This document shows, one piece after another, positions 24,174-35,819 of a stretch of 64,000 nt of DNA. Within the stretch, counting starts at the first letter, position 1; every line of letters starts with the position of its first letter. This DNA is from Sipunculus nudus. Lineage: Eukaryota; Annelida; Sipuncula; Golfingiida; Sipunculidae. Where the stretch lies: contig CM049316.1 of the NCBI GenBank assembly GCA_026874595.1, positions 15,627,839 through 15,691,838 of the forward strand, written 5' to 3'. Position numbers and translations under genes: made by a program. Below the pieces are notes generated by a model. It was given only the letters and a program-made list of their open reading frames with translations. It was not told the DNA's origin and ran no database searches.

Positions 24174-24234
24174 CCTGAAAAACACAGGAAAGAATAGTAA
24201 ACACGATGTCTTCATCGAGCGAGAACCGAAACAT
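24174..24234 (-). repeat. 61-bp LTR-internal repeat, proximal copy (5' LTR)
   Basis: Same repeat as 15,574-15,634; followed by GTTAGTAACG in element orientation. Confidence 0.85.
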
Positions 24235-24438
24235 GACGTCATGGGCGGAAGTTCCGGTCTAGGTGCACTCGCTCGCCAGGCAACCGCGTATACTGCCTTC
24301 ATTGGCCCCGGGCAAGTAGATTCACCCAAAAAGAGAAAAATGGTCAGCGGACCCTCAATTTACGCTTCACTAAAGCTAATATTCAAACATTACATATAAA
24401 ATAACACATAAGTGGCTACACATTTTGTGTATGTCACA

Positions 24439-24442
24439 TAGG
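24439..24442. repeat. Target-site duplication TAGG (right)
   Basis: Directly follows the right LTR terminus TGTCACA and matches 13,470-13,473. Confidence 0.8.
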
Positions 24443-24519
24443 CAGAACAAAATATTATTTAAATTAACATCTACATATGTATTAAGTATTCCTAATAAAT
24501 AACAGTGAAGGAGTAAACC

Positions 24520-25700
24520 TGCAATGTCCGACTTTTCGCAGATGATACTATGATTTACCTATCTGTCGAGGACCCTAAAATGCAGCTAAAATCATTAATG
24601 CCGACTCAAAAAAGGTTCACACTTGGTCCAAGACATGGCTTGCGACTTTTAATGCTGAAAAAAAAAACGGAAGCAATGATCTTCTCTCACTAAAAAATCA
24701 AACTTGATCATCCTGACATATTTCTAGATAACGTTAAGATTAGAACCTCCAAGAGCCACAAACACCTGGGAATTACCATACAATCTAACGGCAAATGGGA
24801 TAAGCATATTCATAACATCATTACTAAAGCTAATAAAAGAATGCTTATACTTCGGAAATGAAAATACCTCTTAGACCGTCAATCGTTGCAAAATATTTAC
24901 TTTAGCTACAGTTGACTAATTATAGAATATGCAAACATAGTATGTTCCAATTGATCAAGTGGACTCGCTGATAAAATTGAGAAGGTTCAACTAGAAGTAG
25001 CTCCTATAGTAAAAGGCACAAGCCATGAATTACTTCATAACGAAACAAGATGGATTACACTAAAACAAAGAAGAGAATCTTATCAGTTATGCCATATTCG
25101 CAGAATGATCAAAAAAGAAGTACCCCAATATCTATACCTGCTCTTACCACCTCCTAGATATATCAACACCATTTCACTGGTGCAGAACTTCAAACAATTA
25201 CACCAGTCTTTGTCAGGACTAAATTATATTACGAATCATTTCTTCTCAAATCAATCAGACTTTGGAACTCTCTTGACAGTGAAAAGAGCAATTTATTTTC
25301 ACCAAGAACATTAAAACTAAAAATACTTGGAAATATCAAAACGCCTCAGTATTATAATACAGGAACACGGTCTTCCAAAATAATTGATGCCCCCCTCAAA
25401 ATGATATGCAGCAACTTAAACTATAATATGTTTCTACGTCATCTGTCTGAGAACAAGTCTTGTCAATGCGTTAACCCAATAGAAAATAAAAAACACTTCT
25501 TACTGCAATGTCCTCTCTTCACTGTTCAAAGGAATGACTACTTACCAGTATACTAACCTGTTCAAACATTAATATTTGGAGATGTAGAAAAAGAACAAGA
25601 ATACAACGCCAAACTATGTGAGCAAGTATTATTATTTATTGACAAAAGTGCTTTAAGGCAAAATAAACAAAATATAAATATAAATATAAAATAATAATAA
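24520..25700 (+). pseudogene. 5'-truncated LINE reverse-transcriptase relic
   Basis: The relic opens at the RT catalytic motif FADDTMIYL (24,535 on). Segments typical of the C-terminal half of Jockey/CR1-type ORF2 follow: SHKHLGITI, KANKRMLILR, EYANIVCSN, LLHNETRWITLKQRRESYQ, VPQYLYLLLP, and the terminal cysteine/histidine motif CQCVNPIENKKHFLLQCPLF near 25,467. Several in-frame stops and frame changes break it. It ends in an A-rich TAAATA/AATA tail at 25,655-25,710, as expected for a LINE 3' end. The N-terminal RT half, endonuclease and ORF1 are absent. Confidence 0.75.
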
Positions 25701-25710
25701 TAACAATATT

Positions 25711-26330
25711 AAAGTGGTGATAGCCAAATCTCACAGCAAACCTCCATTTGTAGTTGACGTCTTCCGTTTGTAATAATCTCTACCATTGAAACGACAATCC
25801 ATTATCCCCTCTTCCTCTTCTTCCGATATAAGAATTCTCTCATCGACATCCAAGCAAGCCACTGTGCCATTATATCAATCAGTTTTTTTTATCCAATCCC
25901 CTCTCTACATAACCCTAACCATTATCATCAGTGTGTAAACAACTGTCATGAAGTGAACATTTGTGAATATGCCAATACTCAGTTATTCTGTATGTCATGG
26001 GAACGGTCAATCCTAAGCATTCAGGCTTGCGCTCAATCCCTTTGATGCTCTGAATTCACTTTATGATCACTGTGTATTTTGTACTATGTGGTATTAATAA
26101 AATTTTTCAAACCAAGATAAAGGATTTTATGTATTATGTCAGATTAGCTGGATATACACAAGAATAATATATGTAAACTTCCAACAACTTGCAACCATGC
26201 AAAAGAAATGTTGAAGGAATTAAGTTTTTTACAAGAGTTGGCCGTTTCTACTGGTACGAACAAAAATAAAAAGAGAATTACAAACTATGTTTCCGCTGGG
26301 ACATAGCACGGCCCGGATTCCTGGCTTTAA
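25711..26330. other. No gene seen
   Basis: AT-rich flank between the LINE tail and the last exon of gene B. Nothing recognisable. Confidence 0.5.
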
Positions 26331-26340
26331 AGTCATCCAA

Positions 26341-27612
26341 CTACATTTTAGTTATGAAATCCAGAATGCAGAACCATCTCCCATCTCTTTTCTCAAAGAT
26401 CGCACTGTCCCTGCAACAAAATAATTATCATTTTCGGCAATAATACTAATATAATCAGCATTAAGACGACATTATTTATATAGTTACTATAGAACTAACA
26501 AAAGGTTACGGTTAAATTATATGTTGATAAAATGCTGTAACTATATGTAAAACCAAAAAAAAAAAAAAAAAACAACAAAAGTAAACCACCTAAGATAATT
26601 TAAATGCGCAACTGACTCATATTACTATCATTGCAGGGGAGATGCAACCGCTATCAGATAAATAGGTTAAGAGGATAACCAGATGTCTCACTTTGCGAGC
26701 GTGACCTCCTTCCCGTTTTCATCATGACGTATCACCCGATCATACACCGATACTTGGTTGTCGGTGATGAAGAGACGGTCAACAACTATCTCCATATGAG
26801 TCAAACCAGCAGCGTACATGTCAGCGTAGGCCTGGTTGATTTCTGCTAAATTCAAATTCACACAAAAAAACCTCATCAGACGATAATCATACAGAGGAGA
26901 ATAGGATTGAGGTTTTTAAAAAATCGAATTACTTTTTGTTTGTCATACCAACACCCTCTGAACATGCAATATGGCATATGCATATGGTGTGATTCAAAGT
27001 AGTATGTATCTATATACACTACGTTTATAACGATACCCACCAGCACAGTGATCTGCTCTTCCCCACTGATAAAAAAAAAACCAAAAAAAAACCACAAAAA
27101 ATAACACACACACACACAAAACCTACAAAATAAGGGAAATTGGCACATTTTCAAATGCTTCTGTATATAAAAGTGTTCTAAAGAAAACATAGGAGTATCA
27201 ACTGTCAGGAGAGGACGTCAGGGCCTGAACAGGAAGAAGTTTATAGCAAGTTAACCAGACAATTAGAAAAGACAACTTGCGCTGTTTGCAAAACCGGAAA
27301 ATGAAGTAGTTTCATGTCTCTATATGCAATATGAGCATACATTGTAATTATAGAGCCGGGTAACTGACTACATTCGTCGATACGTACACGCAAAATCAGT
27401 GATCAGTAGAAGAAATATTTAGGTGTATCAATCGGTCAGTGAATAAAATACCTTTCAAAGACATATTGGAGAACCTACGAAGAAATATGTTCACATATTT
27501 TGATTGTGTCGTTCAACCCGCCTTACTCTGTTAGCGGAGGGCCCATTCAATATTTTAGCCATTTAAGTTCTGAAGCGATGGTATTATACAGTTTGTTTTA
27601 TCATCAAAATAG

Positions 27613-27657
<45 letters not shown>

Positions 27658-30207
27658 ATTGTAAAAATGTTTGGCTACGTAGCGCGAGGTTCGAACTCCA
27701 TTAATTGCAGACTCACGGTACATATACATCAATTGAAAGTAAAATGTTTGTGTGTAAAATATTGATATCATATTTGTTTGTATGGTAAAAAGCTGAAAGC
27801 ATTATGTTCTAGACGGAGCTGTGTGTCACAACTCGCATGCCATGAAATATACCTCTCTCCAGAATCTATATAATCAGCGGAACATATACGTAGGACGTAG
27901 CCTATTGGATTATTCCTAGCCCAATGCATTTAAAACTAAAATCCTAAAGACTTAACAATATCAAATCAGTTATCATATCTTTAACAGCTATAAAATTAAT
28001 TGTAAAAATTAAAATTGCAACACTTTACCTGAATAGGATAGGTCTTTTTTGCCGGATAACACGAGTAGGGAGTCGGGCTGGTAGTATTTTCTGGCTATTT
28101 CGTCAAACCTCTGATTGTTGTAGTCATTAGTGATATCGGCCAATATTATCAGTATTTCTTGTTTGATAGTCTCGTCTGTACGAAAAAAAAGAAAGAAAAT
28201 GGCTGTTTTAATACTTAGACCGACGTCAACCTGCAGTGTTTTTGTTATATTTTTAAAACTCTTTAATATTTCCTGAGTTTATGTCGCCCTCTTCAATATC
28301 TGAAAGTACAGTAGAAAAAACTATAAAATAGAAGGAGTGTAGGGTTAAGATCGATCGGATGGTCGGAAAAACATACACATACTGTAACTCTCGAGATGTC
28401 ATTATGGGCAATTATTAATATTCTTCAAGATATTCATTAATATTAAATTTCTTATTACTTGTATGGTAGACACAGGATGAGACACACATACAAAAAAAAA
28501 AAACCTGGGCAGTAGCAGCTGATATCAATGAGGATCTTATCATATTGAAGTAATTAAATTTAATGAAGACTAATAATTTAAGGTGAAACATGTCTACTTC
28601 TGTGATGGTAAAGCGTGTTCTGAAATGAAATGATGAATATTTTCTATACAAATGCCTGTATAAAATGTAAATGTAGGTATGCTTTATCTGGGACCAATGA
28701 CAGAACAGAGAAAATAAATTATACTTTTTCGGTGACATAACAAAAACATAGATGTCAAGTGAAAGAACCATGTCACAGGTCATTTTAAAAGAGTGTTAAT
28801 CCTCATAAGATAGTGATAATATAGTGAGTTTCTGGGCGTGGCATTGATAATTTAAGAAAATAAAAAAAAAAAGAAGTGAGGTAAGGATTATGAAATAAAA
28901 TATTAATTTCAATCAATATTCAACGCTTTACCAGCTCCACAGCTTTTACTCAGGTTAGATCTGTCAAAATTGTCTATAGATCGAATATAAAAAAGTGATG
29001 TGTCATGTGGTAAACTAGGCATGAATGCAGGGGCGTCAATACCAACTTTTTAAGCGGGGGGGGGGGGGGGGTGTCAATGTAATCCCCCCGCCGGTAATCA
29101 GAGAATAATATTTATATATTAGAAATGAAATATATTAATTATTAACATATAATAATATGTTACGCACGTTGGTTTAATTTATAGTTTACTATATGAAATA
29201 TTATATATCTTTACATGAAGTAGGTTTAGAAGTAACCTATACTAGAAATACAATACCGTTATTTTTTAAGGGGGAAATATAATACTTTATTTTATTAAGA
29301 CATAGTTAATTGCAACATGTTTGATATGTCACACGGACAATAAAAAGGTATATATATGTCATGAAGTAGCCATGTTTACGCTTATATCATTTCTATCCAC
29401 GGTCTTTAAAGGAATTTGTCATAAGATATGTTTTCCATTGTGTAGCCGGGGGGGGGGGGGTAACATGTATGCACGCTGACTCAGTACACCCAGGTCTAGC
29501 TTGCTGTTGACAGGTTGTTTACAAAAAAGAATAGTAAGATCGGGTATACCCCCAATGTGTCCAGCAACAAGGCACTGCCGAGTGAATAAGGGTGACAACA
29601 TGGAGAGAGGCTGCCGTTCTAGCGAGGGAGGCCGCCGGGCCCCAGGTTTGACTGAGAGACCATCACAAATGCGAAGGAGGCCTCAATGGTTCACTGACCA
29701 GGCATGTAATAAACGTAAAAAGGCAAGAAATTCAGTGTCAGGGACACTCGAAAACTTGCGTTGGTCAAAAGGAAAGAAAATGGAAATCACAACTAAAAAT
29801 TGAGAAGATGAAGGATCAAGATGTCAGAGACAACTGCTGTCTGTAAGTGTGTTAATATCAGGTGAGAAGGAAGATACCAATGTGACTTTCAAAATTAGCC
29901 ATACCAAAGTATACCTTTTACGGCTTTTCGTGTTTTATTAAAAAGGTGTAAGTGCAGAGTTATATCCATTTGATCAACAATATTTTAAAGAGACAAATTC
30001 TATAACTTGAATAATTTAGAGTTGAAATTTCATAACATGCTGGGATCTGAATTGAAGATTGGACTAAAATAATTAAGGGGGTGTATTATTCTATATATAT
30101 AATCATTTATTTTTGATTTGGCTTACTAAATATTAAAATGTTTGTCGCGCACTGAGTCTTGTGTCCGTGTATGCGGTGTGATTATTAAGAGAGCCTGATA
30201 CCTTTGT

Positions 30208-30269
<62 letters not shown>

Positions 30270-30913
30270 GTCCCAACTATGATTTCCATCCGAATCCAAT
30301 TCCTCCCCCCACTCTTGATGATATATGCATAAAATTGCATAAATTCATTGATTTGAAAAACAAAGGGAAATTTAACATAAGGATTACAGGAGCTAAACAT
30401 TCTTATATTTGCAGTGTGTCTAGGCTAGTCATGAGGGCATTTATCTGAATGACTGTGGCATTGTGTGGCATTATTGTAATGTAAGGGTCTAATAGCTATC
30501 AATGGATGTAATCCGAAGGGCTTCACGTAACAATGCAATAAGATGATTGTATTCAAACATCAGGTATTGGTAATATAAAACATTAGCCCCTTCTACCAGT
30601 TGCGACATAACATTTAATCTATTCTCTAGTCTGGGGACTGAAGTCTGTCTGGTGAAAATAATATGCAGATCTTTATTAAATGTAACCAACAAGTTACATA
30701 TATGGTAGCATTCTGTCAAAAACAAGTAAACAGACTTTGTGAAACAGCACAGGGCATAAAAATCTATCAACCTATATATACCTTTACACGTATATAACAC
30801 ATGTCAGGCAAAACCAAATGAGAGAATGGATTATGTAAAAATGATATTTTATATGTACCATTATGATTTGATACGGATCAGTAAAAATCATTGCTCTAAA
30901 ACTTTTGTTCATC

Positions 30914-30951
<38 letters not shown>

Positions 30952-31426
30952 TATATATATAAACAAATATAACAAAGAGCCCACCAACCAGGAACACCAC
31001 AATCACAATAATAAGTTCTTCATCTAGATATATGGTTAAGTACTAACCACTGTTGTTGTCTTCCTAGATCACTTGGAAAGAAATTATAACTTAAAGCTGA
31101 TGATCTATTAGTAAATGAGTGACATAAAGTAACAGAAAGGTATTGACAGGACCTTTCACGCTGAGCTAAAATGAATCAGCAGATGTGTTTCTGCTGTAAC
31201 AAGTGAACAGGTGTGTATGTTAATCCCTACTAGCCCCGCGTTGGCATTTGGTATGTCTCGCATGCATAGAATTTAAGGGTCTCCTTTTTAAAACTCATAT
31301 TGGCATCACCAGTTGCCATTACGAAGTCTCAATCGCTCTTTAAAATCATATTGGTACTCACAAGTTGTCATTATTGTGGTGTCTTACTGGCTTTATTAAT
31401 TCATATTGGTACTCACGGGTTGCCAT
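26341..31426 (-). CDS. NTF2-like (SnoaL/DUF4440-type) protein, copy B, intact
   Basis: Exons on the minus strand: start exon 31,426-31,417 (ATGGCAACCC, donor GTGAGT); 28,175-28,029 (acceptor TACAG, donor GTAAAG); 26,842-26,692 (acceptor AGCAG, donor GTGAGA); 26,410-26,341 (acceptor TGCAG, stop TAG). Coding lengths 10, 147, 151 and 70 sum to 126 codons, so 125 residues plus stop, in phase at every junction. The pattern suggests a cone-shaped alpha+beta NTF2-like fold: an N-terminal helix ending near YNNQRFDEIARKYYQPDSL, a middle helix (YADMYAAGLTHMEIVVDR), then strands through FITDNQVSVYDRVIR, EVTLAK, IFEKRDGRWFCILDF. No signal peptide or membrane segment is visible, so it is probably cytosolic. 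Ligand and activity are unknown, since such folds serve as enzymes, binders or assembly domains. Two further possible start exons lie at 31,371 and 31,319. The family assignment is by pattern only. Confidence 0.65.
26843..28028. other. Intron of gene B
   Basis: Non-coding, with A-rich runs near 27,069-27,110 and a compound (CA)n(TA)n microsatellite at 27,613-27,657. No other gene seen. Confidence 0.55.
28176..31300. other. Large first intron of gene B
   Basis: It holds poly-G runs at 29,056-29,071 and 29,448-29,460, a pure TA run at 30,211-30,267 and another near 30,917-30,947. An open frame at 29,501-29,803 (+) is arginine-rich with no recognised domain, and I do not call it. Confidence 0.5.
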
Positions 31427-31432
31427 TGGAGT
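31300..31432 (-). repeat. Tandem triplication of the gene B start exon
   Basis: Three units of 52-55 bp each hold TCATATTGG.A.TCAC...GTTG.CATT. On the minus strand each contains an ATG, ten or so coding bases and a GT donor: ATGGCAACCC/GTGAGT at 31,426; ATGACAACTT/GTGAGT at 31,371; ATGGCAACTG/GTGATG at 31,319. All three leave one base after three codons, so each could splice in frame to the exon at 28,175. Confidence 0.65.
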
Positions 31433-31508
31433 GCAGGCTCACTGGCTACAGGCAAACAACATCCGACACCCAAGATAAAGGAACTGCATCTGACAAATTA
31501 CCCTTTCT

Positions 31509-31571
31509 AAGACGTAGTAACGAGCCACCAGACAGGATGTGTTATATTTTCGTTTCCCTCGAATAATAGCC
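31509..31571 (-). promoter_or_regulatory. Conserved upstream block of the NTF2-like family (copy B)
   Basis: On the plus strand AAGACGTAGTAA, then CCAGACAGGATGTGTTAT, then GAATAATAGCC. It lies 83-145 bp upstream of the start codon at 31,426. The same three elements lie in the same order upstream of copies A, C and E. Confidence 0.55.
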
Positions 31572-31591
31572 TCTTCTTAACTGTATTGTGT

Positions 31592-32029
31592 AACCGGCTT
31601 CTGTGGCTCAGGGGTAGAGCGCATGACTCAAAGCCGGGAGATCGTGGGTTCGAATCTCAGCCGAGGCGGTGAGGTTTTTCACGATCGGCCCCCACCAGGG
31701 TGAGCGCTCTGCAGGCTTAATTGGAAGGCTGTGCCCCACAGCCGTTAATCACTCACATGCGTGTGCGTGTTTAGGGGGTTCCTCGGTTTTCTGACCCAGG
31801 AATAGGAATGGTTACGCACTTAGGACCCGCAGGTGCCGTAGACACCGGGCCTGGGTGACACCAGGATACAAAATAAAAAAAATGATAGGAAGTAAGTGCT
31901 ACCGCCTTGTCAAGTAGTCCAAAACGGAAATGGAAACTCTGCAGATGAACATACTTAGGTTAAGAATTAGATAAATCAGCATTAAAAAATGGAGTCGGTT
32001 ACCTCCAAAAGAAAATAAATAAAAAAAAA
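31592..32029 (+). mobile_element. tRNA-derived SINE with 13-bp target duplication
   Basis: A tRNA-like head at 31,596-31,668 has an A-box (TGGCTCAGGGGTAGAGC) and a perfect B-box (GGTTCGAATCT). It is followed by a GC-richer body ending in a CCGGGCCTGGGTGACACC block, then A-rich sequence to an A10 tail. AACTGTATTGTGT is present on both sides (31,579-31,591 and 32,030-32,042), a clear target duplication. Because of the body, tail and duplication I call a SINE, not a tRNA gene. It sits about 20 bp beyond the conserved block upstream of gene B. Confidence 0.85.
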
Positions 32030-32042
32030 AACTGTATTGTGT

Positions 32043-32338
32043 TACTATTACCCTTACAGAAAGATAGCCACAATTTAATTAAATAGCTTATGCATGAAGA
32101 TAGACCATGGCGACTTTAAACATTAAGCGGGGACGCATCGTTGTTTTTTTAATTATTTCATGGGTTTTCAATAAAGGTCAACTTGCTGTTGCTGATTATT
32201 CATACAACTCTGCTCACAAAGACCAGGCTCAAGTATATGATATTTGATAGTAAACTGGGATCAAGAAATCAAACCAAAGTTATAATTCTAATAAATATTA
32301 TGGGTATTTTGTAACGCATCCGTTCGTTTTTTCCGGAA
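32043..32338. other. No gene seen
   Basis: AT-rich flank between the SINE and the half-site array. Confidence 0.4.
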
Positions 32339-32765
32339 TTCGCTTGTGGACCGATTTTAAGCCAAGCCATTTGACCAAACCTTTCATCTTTCACAAATGG
32401 CTAACCTTCCGACAAAGAAAAAATCCTTTCGATATTGAGGTCATGGAGTCAAAGGTCAAGGCCACGGGATCCACTTCTTGAAAAAGCTTGTGGACCTATT
32501 TTAAGCCAAACCGTCTGACCAAACCTTTCATCTTTCACACATAGCTCGCCCACCGACGGATAAAGAAACCTATCGTGTTTTAGGTCACTGAGTGGAAGGT
32601 CAAAGCCACGGAACCCACTTCTTGAAAAAGCTTGTGGACCGATTTTAAACCATATAGTTTGACCAAAGCCTCTCATCTCTCTCAAATATGGCTTTCCTAC
32701 CAACGGATGAAGAACCTTATCAAGTTTGAGGTCATAGGGTCAAAGGGCAAGGTCACAGAGCTGCC
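32339..32765. repeat. Tandem array, three ~145-bp units rich in AGGTCA-like half-sites
   Basis: Each unit runs GCTTGTGGACC.ATTTTAA, then TTTGACCAAA, then CTCATCT or CATCTTT, then a GAGGTCAT..GTCAAAGGTCAAGG-type block and CCACTTCTTGAAAAAG. The same family lies in opposite orientation at 49,066-49,520. Open frames across it are repetitive and not genes. Confidence 0.75.
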
Positions 32766-32779
32766 CCTGATTTTTACAA

Positions 32780-35245
32780 TGTGTAATACACGCAGTATAA
32801 TTATGCTCCTGTGTGAGGGGATGCTCCGCCAAACCGGTGCCCTTGTGCGGTGCCCTTGTTTTATTTCCAATATATAAATCGTATTCTCTAAATATCATTG
32901 GGTTGATTATATTGACCATCCACATGGCTAAAAGTGGTTGGGGGGGGGGGGCTATATACCCCTATTCCGTCTGTATCGATGATCCTTTACCGTTAGAAAA
33001 TGTTCGATTACAGTTATAAATTTAAAGTCGAATCAAATGCGTATGAGTGTTTTGTGGTGAATTCAAGTCAGGTATGTTTTTGTGTTCTGACTCATTCTGT
33101 TTACATAAAAATGATACACATCTGTGATGTATTAATATGTGCTGTTTATCTAAAAACTATAAGGAAACACAACAAATGTTGACCAGCGGACACATAACGT
33201 AAGGTGGTTGTTTTTATATGTGCTGTTGTTGATATGTCACTTTGTGAAACACAAGCTATCCTTGTTGAATGGATTATTTTGACTGTAAACACGTGGTTAT
33301 AAACAAAACGAACAGCCTGTGTGCGGTGGGCTCGGCGTTTTTGGCCTTTTTTTATGAAAGGTTCAAGAGATTATCTTTAATTTATAAACGACAGATATTG
33401 ATATACCCCCCTTTAATGAAATTAAGAACAATTTTTAAGCATGCGTGTATGTCCAATATAAACTCCGGGCTCACTCTTGAATCGTAACAAATTTGGATTT
33501 TGAAGTTGAGACAAATAGTCCCAGCCGTCCCAAGGCATGTTGACTCACATATTAATGAGACATAAGTTACACACCAAAGAGCTATCCTATGGAAAATATA
33601 CCGATTAGTCTCCAAGAAGAACATCTTTTTGTCTATAGTTTACACGGTAGTTTGGTCTAGAGAAAGTCGTGACCTTTCATGTTGCAAGTAGTACTTTAAA
33701 TTCTGTAAATGACAGAGGTATGAAAATTATGCAAGCGATTTATTAAACTTACACGGATGTACACGCCTATGGATAGGCCTGCACATGTACTTGATAGTTT
33801 TAATAGTATTGATTCAAAGTTATTTCTACAGTTATTGGTATTATAAATATATATTATAAGTGTCAATTAAAAAAGTAAAACTCTTTTACACTATAATAAT
33901 TTATTACACTTAATTTCCACTAGAAGTTATAACACAGAAATTGTTTAAGCCTGTCATCCTAATGTGTATCCTTAAATGGTCTTCACCTAATATACCCTTT
34001 AGGGTTGATACACGTTGATTTGCATATTTATCGGTTCCGCGCCTCAGATTGTTATTATTACACTATGCTTAAAGGCATGGCATAGATTTGATTGTTTTGA
34101 TAACTGATGAATATTTTCCCCAATATATACAGTATCAATAAAAATCTACGTTCTAAGATTAGTGTCATGCAGTAATTGCCAAAGCAAAGACCAAATATGT
34201 TCCGATCCATTTGTATTGTATCTGACTGTCTTTCAGCAAGACTTAACGGACCCCTAGTGTTCAATGAAGCTGACTTGTTTAGATTTTGTACATTCAAATT
34301 CATGGACATTCCTCCAGGAATAATGTTAGAAGCAGATTTAGAAGCTTCCTTAACAGTGTCGATCTTGATATTATGTTTTCAATTAATAATTTGCAATATT
34401 TGATAGTATACAAATGTTGCATTCTGATATATAACGCTACAGAATTATGATTAGAATATAATTAGTTCATCCCGTTAGGGAGAATTGACTCGTCAGAGTA
34501 AGCCATTTATGGCTGTAAGGAATTTATAATTAGAACATAAGGAGAGAGCTTCATCCTTGATTCCTGATTTTAAAATTTTGTAATAAAAGATGAATGAATA
34601 GGTAAAAAATAGAACATTGGATAAACATTATCAGAACTATATTATTTAAATGACATAAGCTTTATCAAATGAGTTTAATTATACTATATAAAAATTGTTG
34701 GTCATCAACACAACATATAAAAGATAGGTCTTCGAATATGCTATACCAATCTTAAAATATTGATATTTATTTTATTTTATTTATTTCTCATTTTAAAAAG
34801 CTTTATATAAAAAAATCTTTGAAACGTTCCGTAACCATAAACTACACAACCGTCATTTAGTATATATTAAAGATTTTTTTCAAAGAATATAAGGCATCAT
34901 GTAACATCTGAATTTTAGTTGTTTCTGCTTTACCCCCTTTTTAAATGTCAAGCGATCCGAGACATTTCCTGCATTAATGATGTAGGTTTTTTTTTGTTCA
35001 GCGTCTCTTTCTTGAACAGTGTAGAAGCGATATAAACTATCCTCATAGCTTTTATATGCAACCAAATAACCAGATGTATAAAAATATTAATCACAATGGA
35101 GTGAAATATGTAATGAATTAATGAATCGATACGATCACACTTCGACGTAACTATGAGAGTTACTGTATAGAATAGAAATTCCCTTTTATGACTACTTGTT
35201 TAAACTATCTTGATCAGAAGTTTTGCGTTTACAATGCTAAAATTC
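32780..35245. other. No gene seen
   Basis: AT-rich DNA with a G12 tract at 32,939-32,950. Short open frames overlap on both strands without recognisable domains. Confidence 0.45.
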
Positions 35246-35819
35246 CTGCTTTAAGATCCACCGTTAAGATCCCGAGTTACACCGGACTTTCCATCTCTTT
35301 TCTCAAAGACGACGGCGGCCCTGCAATAAGTTATTATAGGTAAATAGTTTTAAAACTAAAACGTTCAAATAACACATTAAATACATTTACAATGCGTTTC
35401 TCGCGGTAAAGTTTCACAATATAATTCAATCAGGAATATTATAAAATAATAATATTTTTATATTGCAAAACAAATAATATACTAATGAACTATCATGACA
35501 GAAATGAAGAGAAAACAAGAGATTTTATTTGTATTACAGAATAACTAGGGTTCTCACTCTACGAGTGTGACCTCCCTTCCGTTTTCATCACGACGTATTG
35601 CCCGATCATACAGCGATACATGGTTATCTGCGATAAAGAAGCGCTCAACAACTATCTCAATATCCATCAGGCCATCGGCATACATGGCAGCGAGGGCTGT
35701 ACATATATTAAACATTAAAATTGATAAAAAAGCAAAATAAAAAAGCATATTAATTATGATTATCCCCTTAAACATCAGAAACCACTAAATATTCGCTAAC
35801 CTAAATAAATGAGTCTTTA

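Larger units (their letters stand above)
13474..24438 (-). mobile_element. Full-length young Ty3/gypsy LTR retrotransposon
   Basis: The element is about 10.97 kb on the minus strand. In its own orientation the order is 5' LTR (24,438-22,074), tRNA-Pro primer binding site (22,067-22,050), gag, overlapping pol (protease, RT, RNase H, integrase), polypurine tract (15,862-15,840), 3' LTR (15,839-13,474). TAGG flanks both sides. The two LTRs differ at about a dozen positions over 2.37 kb by eye, and both reading frames are open, so the insertion is recent and could be active. No env-like frame lies between pol and the 3' LTR. It landed just upstream of the promoter-like block of copy A of the NTF2-like family. 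Confidence 0.93.
22074..24438 (-). repeat. 5' LTR of the gypsy element
   Basis: 2,365 bp and nearly identical to 13,474-15,839; the differences I found are scattered single bases plus one small indel near 24,322. It carries the same 61-bp repeats (22,117-22,177; 24,174-24,234), CRE (24,234-24,241) and CCAAT/GC-box motifs. In element orientation transcription should start inside this LTR and run leftward through gag. Confidence 0.93.

Noticed and set aside
28381-28405. ATGACATCTCGAGAG as start exon of gene B, nearer to the next exon
   Set aside because: Its only good donor (GTATGT) leaves the wrong phase; the start exons at 31.3-31.4 kb match the family in sequence and phase.
29501-29803. 100-codon arginine-rich open frame
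   Set aside because: No recognisable domain, lies in an intron of gene B, opposite strand overlaps another frame.
31596-31668. Possible tRNA gene
   Set aside because: The tRNA-like part is the head of a SINE with body, A-rich tail and 13-bp target duplication.
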